10,386 bases of DNA, from the NCBI GenBank assembly GCA_028565715.1, contig JAOXYC010240680.1:1-10386 (forward strand). The letters are read 5' to 3'. The DNA is from Phoronis pallida (lineage: Eukaryota > Phoronida > Phoronidae). Position numbers and translations under genes: made by a program. Shown in pieces: positions 7,498-10,386 of this stretch. Below the pieces are notes generated by a model that was not told where the DNA came from, did not search any database, and worked only from the letters and a program-made list of their open reading frames with translations. Numbering within the stretch: position 1 is the first letter of the stretch; the number at the start of each line of letters is the position of its first letter.

Positions 7498-7804
7498 TTG
7501 ATTTGGCCTCCAGTTCCTATCATTGATGGTGTACCAATCAATACAGATCAAAAACAAAAACTTAAAGCTTTTTTCTTTTATTGCTGCAAATTGCTAAAAT
7601 TTAAAAACTGCCTTCCCTATATGAAACGCGGTAGGATTTCATCCAACACAAAAACCAAACCTACCTAATTATTTCGTATCTGAAATTTGTTCAGTTTATG
7701 TATAACTCAAAATTCAACTTTCAATTGAATTTTCCCTTAAAAAAGACAAATTTGGTAGCCACTATACATTGTTTCTTGCTCGCTGATAATAATTGTTCTG
7801 TCTC
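7498..7804 (-). other. Likely 3' UTR and 3' flank of the receptor gene
   Basis: This is AT-rich DNA downstream of the receptor stop codon. Apart from the polyadenylation signal at 7577-7582 I see no gene or repeat. Confidence 0.5.
7577..7582 (-). terminator. Polyadenylation signal for the receptor gene
   Basis: TTTATT on the plus strand reads AATAAA on the minus strand, 223 bp past the receptor stop codon. It is the only canonical hexamer found between the two stop codons. Confidence 0.55.
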
Positions 7805-8339
7805 TCAAATCTGACTTCCTCTTATATTTATTTGGTGGCTAAACATAGCCCATCCTTTCCTGTACATTATTGTACTGTCCATTTTAATATTAACATCCCG
7901 GTCATTTCTAGCACGTCTTCTTTTATCTTCTTCGTCATCATAATCATCATCATCATCAATTGCTGGTCTTCTCTCACGTCTATTCTTCATCTTGTCTGTC
8001 ATTGGTTGAGGCGTTGGTCTCAAATTGCTGCCGTCACGCCATCTTACATGGTCCAAGCTTTTATAGTCATCGTCATCATCATCATCTAATGACTTATCGA
8101 AAGAAACATTGCGTTTTCCAATCGTCGGCTGTGGTTTTGAATAACCGTCTCCCGGCACTCTCCGAGCAACAATACGATCATCTTTTTCAGTTTTGTCCGG
8201 GGTCAGATGGTTGTTGTGAACTTTAGCTCGATTTTCTCTACTGTACTCTTTCTTAGTGGGTGTTTTTCTTCCATTTTTGTCACGTGATCTTGCTTTGTTG
8301 TCCAGAGAAGATAGTTTATTGATGTCCAGCTTTCTCTTT
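7805..8339 (-). CDS. Receptor last coding exon: cytoplasmic tail
   Basis: This exon encodes residues 159-335 after completing Arg158. The acceptor on the minus strand is GATATTTCAG|AAAGAG. The tail is highly charged and lacks hydrophobic segments, so it is probably disordered. It contains seven consecutive Asp followed by Tyr250 (243-250), a second acidic run D5-Y-DDEED (286-296), a Pro-rich RPTPQP (265-270), and ends S-Q-I, fitting the class I PDZ-ligand pattern. GAT/GAC repeats encode the Asp runs. The frame is confirmed by the in-frame join with the transmembrane exon. Confidence 0.82.
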
Positions 8340-10386
8340 CTGAAATATCAAAAATTATTTGTTAGTCCAACAAAGAGCACAATATATCTCTGAAACTACA
8401 CTGACGTTTATTATCAAACCCATAAAAAATAGCTTACATTCCAAAGGAGGCAGTTTGGAAATCAATTTCATATTTGATCATGTATTTTTGACGTCCTACT
8501 GAAAAGATTTCAATTTGAACTAACCTTTTACGACACATTGATATGATGGCAATCACTAGAATACAGGTGAGTGAAGTAAACAGTCCAATGCCCGCTACCA
8601 TGGCTGCTGTTTCCCATTTCTTTAACACTGTTCCACAGTTGTTATGGTTACTCGGACAAACACAACTGAAACATAGTGATACATGTATAACTTTTTCACA
8701 AGTGAGGTTAGCCATGATGCCATAAAGTAATTGCATGATTGGAAAAAACAATTTCACAGATTTTTCAGAAAGTTTGTTAAAATTTCCGTTTCGAAAAGAT
8801 TCGCATGTGAGATTTAAAACAAAATGCACGCGGTAGGGAGTGAATCATATCTTTAAAACTACCTATAAATTAAAACTATGTTTCATTTCGTAAATCCGCA
8901 CCTGTATTTTCAAAAAAACGCAAGACGTCTCCAAACCAAACTTGTGTATTTTTTCGAGTCAAATTGGAAAAGCAACTTGTGAAGTAACGAAATGTCCAGC
9001 AAAGCCTAAGAAATGAGTGCCTTTATCCAGTGGATTTGGTGTAGAACTTGACAGTTAATATAAAGATACTGTCTCCTCGTTGGTGAGGATCTGGGATCAA
9101 AATTCAAATCAACTAGAAATTTGTGTACGGGTCCTTTGATGAATATAATTAACCTGCATCTTAGTAAAAAAATTCAAAAAAAAATCCGTAAAGGGGTAAA
9201 TTTGAGGTTTTTATCCTAAAAAAGTGTAAATTTCAGAAACCTTGTCAGGCGACAAGGTTTTTTTGGATACAAAGATCTTAAATTTTCCCCTTTACCGATT
9301 TTTTTGAATTTTTTTACTATGATGCAGGTTAATTATATTCATCAAAGGACTGGTACACAAAATGTCTAGTTGATTTGAATTTTGACTCCAGATCCTCACC
9401 AACGAGGAGACAGTATCTTTAATTTTAGTAGTTGTTTATTTGATTTTTTCTCTATATTTTCCGTCATTCAACATTACATAGCATTTACCTGAAGCCATCC
9501 ACCACATCTAGGCACTGGTAGGGTTCACTGCACGGGCTGGAGTAACAATCGTCAAAGTTCTCCTCACAATTCTTCCCCACATAGCCAGCAATACACTCAC
9601 ATATATAGCCCTGGTCAAAGAAACCACGGGTACGCCTGCCAATGTCGGTACAGTCCGGGTCGTTGTTCTGTCCTAGAGAATAAAGTTGCTTTATTAATGA
9701 AAGTTGCGTTGTTAAAAATACTGTCTCCTCGTTGGTGAGGATCTGGGGTCAAAATTTAAATCAACTAGAAATTTTGGGTTTGAGTCCTTTGATGAATATA
9801 ATAAACCTCTGGGACCATATTGGTCCCAGATAAACCTGCACCTTAGTCAAAAAAATTCAAAAAAAATCGGTAGAGGGGTAAATTTGAGATCTTTGTATCC
9901 AAAAAAACCTTCTCGTACGAGAAGGTTATCGAAATTTACACTTTTTTAGGATAAAAAAACTCAAATTTACCCCTTTACCGATTTTTTTACTAAGATGCAG
10001 GTTAATTATATTCATCAAATGACTCGTACACGCAATTTCTAGTTGATTTGAATTTTGACCCCAGATCGTCACCAACGAGGAGACAGTATCTTTAAGAGAA
10101 AACGCTCGTTTGCTCAAAAACATTCGTAACTAATACGTTTTTGATTTTTAACTATATGTTCCGTGGAGATGCATGGTTAGTGGTTACGTTAACTCATTAC
10201 ATCTGTCTGTTTTGTCGGAGAGTATTCAATTATTACCTTTGCAAATGGCGCCATTTTCACATGGTTGGGCGAGAACGTTAATGTTGATTATAATACTCTG
10301 CTCATTTCTGCCAACACTATCACGTAGCACGATCTCAAACGAATCATTCCCAACGAATCCGTCTTTAGGGACGTAACTCAGAAGAG
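7805..10386 (-). CDS. EGF-domain single-pass transmembrane receptor, 3' part (partial)
   Basis: The coding sequence is complement(join(7805-8339, 8525-8665, 9489-9672, 10237-10386)), 335 aa and open at the 5' end. Order: residues 4-37 are the end of a tandem-95/Big_9 or Cadherin_5-like repeat (YVPKDGFVGNDSFE...). EGF1 uses Cys42, 48, 57, 74, 76 and 85. EGF2 uses Cys92, 97, 103, 112, 114 and 121, and matches the Asp/Asn hydroxylation consensus at Asp105. One membrane helix spans about 130-154, followed by the basic stop-transfer RKRKRK. A 177-residue disordered tail completes it. The protein is a type I surface protein with its N-terminus outside. All four exons join in frame across GT-AG introns, and each EGF domain is split by an intron yet restores six cysteines, which confirms the splicing. 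No named orthologue is recognised, so no gene symbol is given. Adhesion or signalling is an inference. Confidence 0.85.
8525..8665 (-). CDS. Receptor transmembrane exon
   Basis: It completes Ser111 and encodes residues 112-157, leaving two bases for Arg158. It supplies the last three cysteines of EGF2 (CVC...C), a 9-residue linker and a strongly hydrophobic helix running from about TAAMVAGIG to VIAIISM, then basic residues. The acceptor is ATGTTTCAG|T and the donor AAAAG|GTTAGT. Confidence 0.88.
8666..9060 (-). other. Receptor intron DNA without further features
   Basis: This is the acceptor-proximal half of the intron between the EGF and transmembrane exons. It is AT-rich. A TACATGTA lies at 8680-8687, near the acceptor. 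No repeat or gene is seen. Confidence 0.6.
9061..9421. mobile_element. Palindromic MITE, copy A (361 bp)
   Basis: The element is one near-complete inverted repeat. The left end TAAAGATACTGTCTCC and the reverse strand from the right end are almost identical for about 120 bp, followed by A-rich and T-rich inner arms. The apex hairpin pairs AACCTTGTC with GACAAGGTT at 9238-9259. It ends 67 bp from the donor of the EGF exon. Copy B on the other side of that exon is the same family. There is no coding capacity. Confidence 0.88.
9489..9672 (-). CDS. Receptor EGF exon
   Basis: It completes Gly50 and encodes residues 51-110, leaving two bases for Ser111. It holds Cys57, 74, 76 and 85 of EGF1, including the CxC and GYxGxxC signature, and Cys92, 97 and 103 of EGF2, with CLDVVDGF before the split. 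The acceptor is TTCTCTAG|GA and the donor TTCAG|GTAAAT. Both neighbouring introns carry a copy of the same palindromic MITE close to the splice sites. Confidence 0.9.
9713..10095. mobile_element. Palindromic MITE, copy B (about 383 bp)
   Basis: The same family as copy A: both termini read ATACTGTCTCCTCGTTGGTG inward. The central asymmetric part runs in the opposite order to copy A, so the copy is inserted in reverse orientation. The apex hairpin at 9906-9927 has a different sequence but the same 22-nt length. The left arm carries an extra 29 bp (see 9801-9837). It starts 40 bp beyond the EGF exon acceptor. Confidence 0.88.
9801..9837. repeat. Micro-palindrome with 8-bp duplication
   Basis: A 21-bp perfect palindrome (arms CTGGGACCA and TGGTCCCAG around TAT, 9809-9829) is flanked by direct repeats ATAAACCT (9801-9808 and 9830-9837). 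The other three arms of this MITE family have a single corresponding ATTAACCT, so this is a 29-bp insertion. Confidence 0.8.
10237..10386 (-). CDS. Receptor exon: end of Ig/cadherin-like repeat and start of EGF1 (partial)
   Basis: The exon runs off the window edge; the visible part encodes residues 1-49 and the first base of Gly50. YVPKDGFVGNDSFEIVLRDS resembles the closing strands of tandem-95 repeats (Big_9, Cadherin_5: Y-x-P-x-x-x-x-x-G-x-D-x-F ... D-x-x-G). It is followed by alternating hydrophobics (IIININV) and then CENGAIC of EGF1. The donor is GCAAAG|GTAATA. More repeats of this type are likely upstream, beyond the window. Confidence 0.8.

Noticed and set aside
7793-8226. Two plus-strand frames rich in Ile, Val, His and Ser
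   Set aside because: They are antisense readings of the GAT/GAC repeats that encode the Asp tracts of the receptor tail.
8434-8829. 131-codon minus-strand frame as a separate small membrane protein
   Set aside because: The hydrophobic part is the receptor transmembrane exon (8525-8665). Splice sites on both sides and completion of EGF2 show the flanking codons are intron read-through.
9926-10123. 65-codon minus-strand frame
   Set aside because: It lies almost entirely inside palindromic MITE copy B.
10173-10376. 67-codon plus-strand frame with a signal-like stretch
   Set aside because: It is mostly antisense to the receptor exon 10237-10386, which is fixed by in-frame splicing into EGF1.

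Overview
The window looks like nuclear DNA from an invertebrate animal. Genes are split by GT-AG introns, the noncoding DNA is AT-rich and full of foldback repeats, and one gene encodes an EGF-type transmembrane receptor. A lophotrochozoan such as a mollusc is my best guess, supported only weakly by intron style, repeat load and three copies of TACATGTA (53, 6206, 8680). No bacterial operon, rRNA, confident tRNA or CRISPR array is present.

Layout: positions 1-1686 are AT-rich with no supported gene. A short hairpin repeat lies at 1743-1834. A minus-strand first coding exon (2276-2502), perhaps of a MARVEL/CMTM-type four-helix membrane protein, is head-to-head with OXSM. Its start codon is 371 bp from that of OXSM, so 2503-2873 is a candidate bidirectional promoter. 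OXSM, the mitochondrial beta-ketoacyl-ACP synthase, is complete on the plus strand in four coding exons (2874-3009, 4805-5008, 5646-5803, 6391-7179). They join in frame to 428 aa with catalytic Cys176, His317, Lys349 and His354.

A second gene converges on OXSM from the right on the minus strand. Its last four coding exons (10237-10386 partial, 9489-9672, 8525-8665, 7805-8339) join in frame to 335 aa. In order these give the end of a bacterial-style tandem Ig/cadherin-like repeat, two EGF domains, one transmembrane helix and a 177-residue charged cytoplasmic tail ending in a class I PDZ-ligand-like SQI. The two stop codons are 625 bp apart, and a palindromic repeat sits between them.

The striking feature outside the genes is foldback DNA. 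At least seven inverted-repeat elements from several unrelated families lie in introns and intergenic DNA. The most interesting are a composite element in OXSM intron 1 carrying a fixed CCAAT-10 bp-CRE module four times (one copy decayed), and two copies of one palindromic element bracketing a single EGF exon at 40 and 67 bp. The genes do not form an evident pathway: OXSM serves mitochondrial fatty acid synthesis, while the other two encode membrane proteins. The possible functional links are the shared promoter and the convergent 3' ends.
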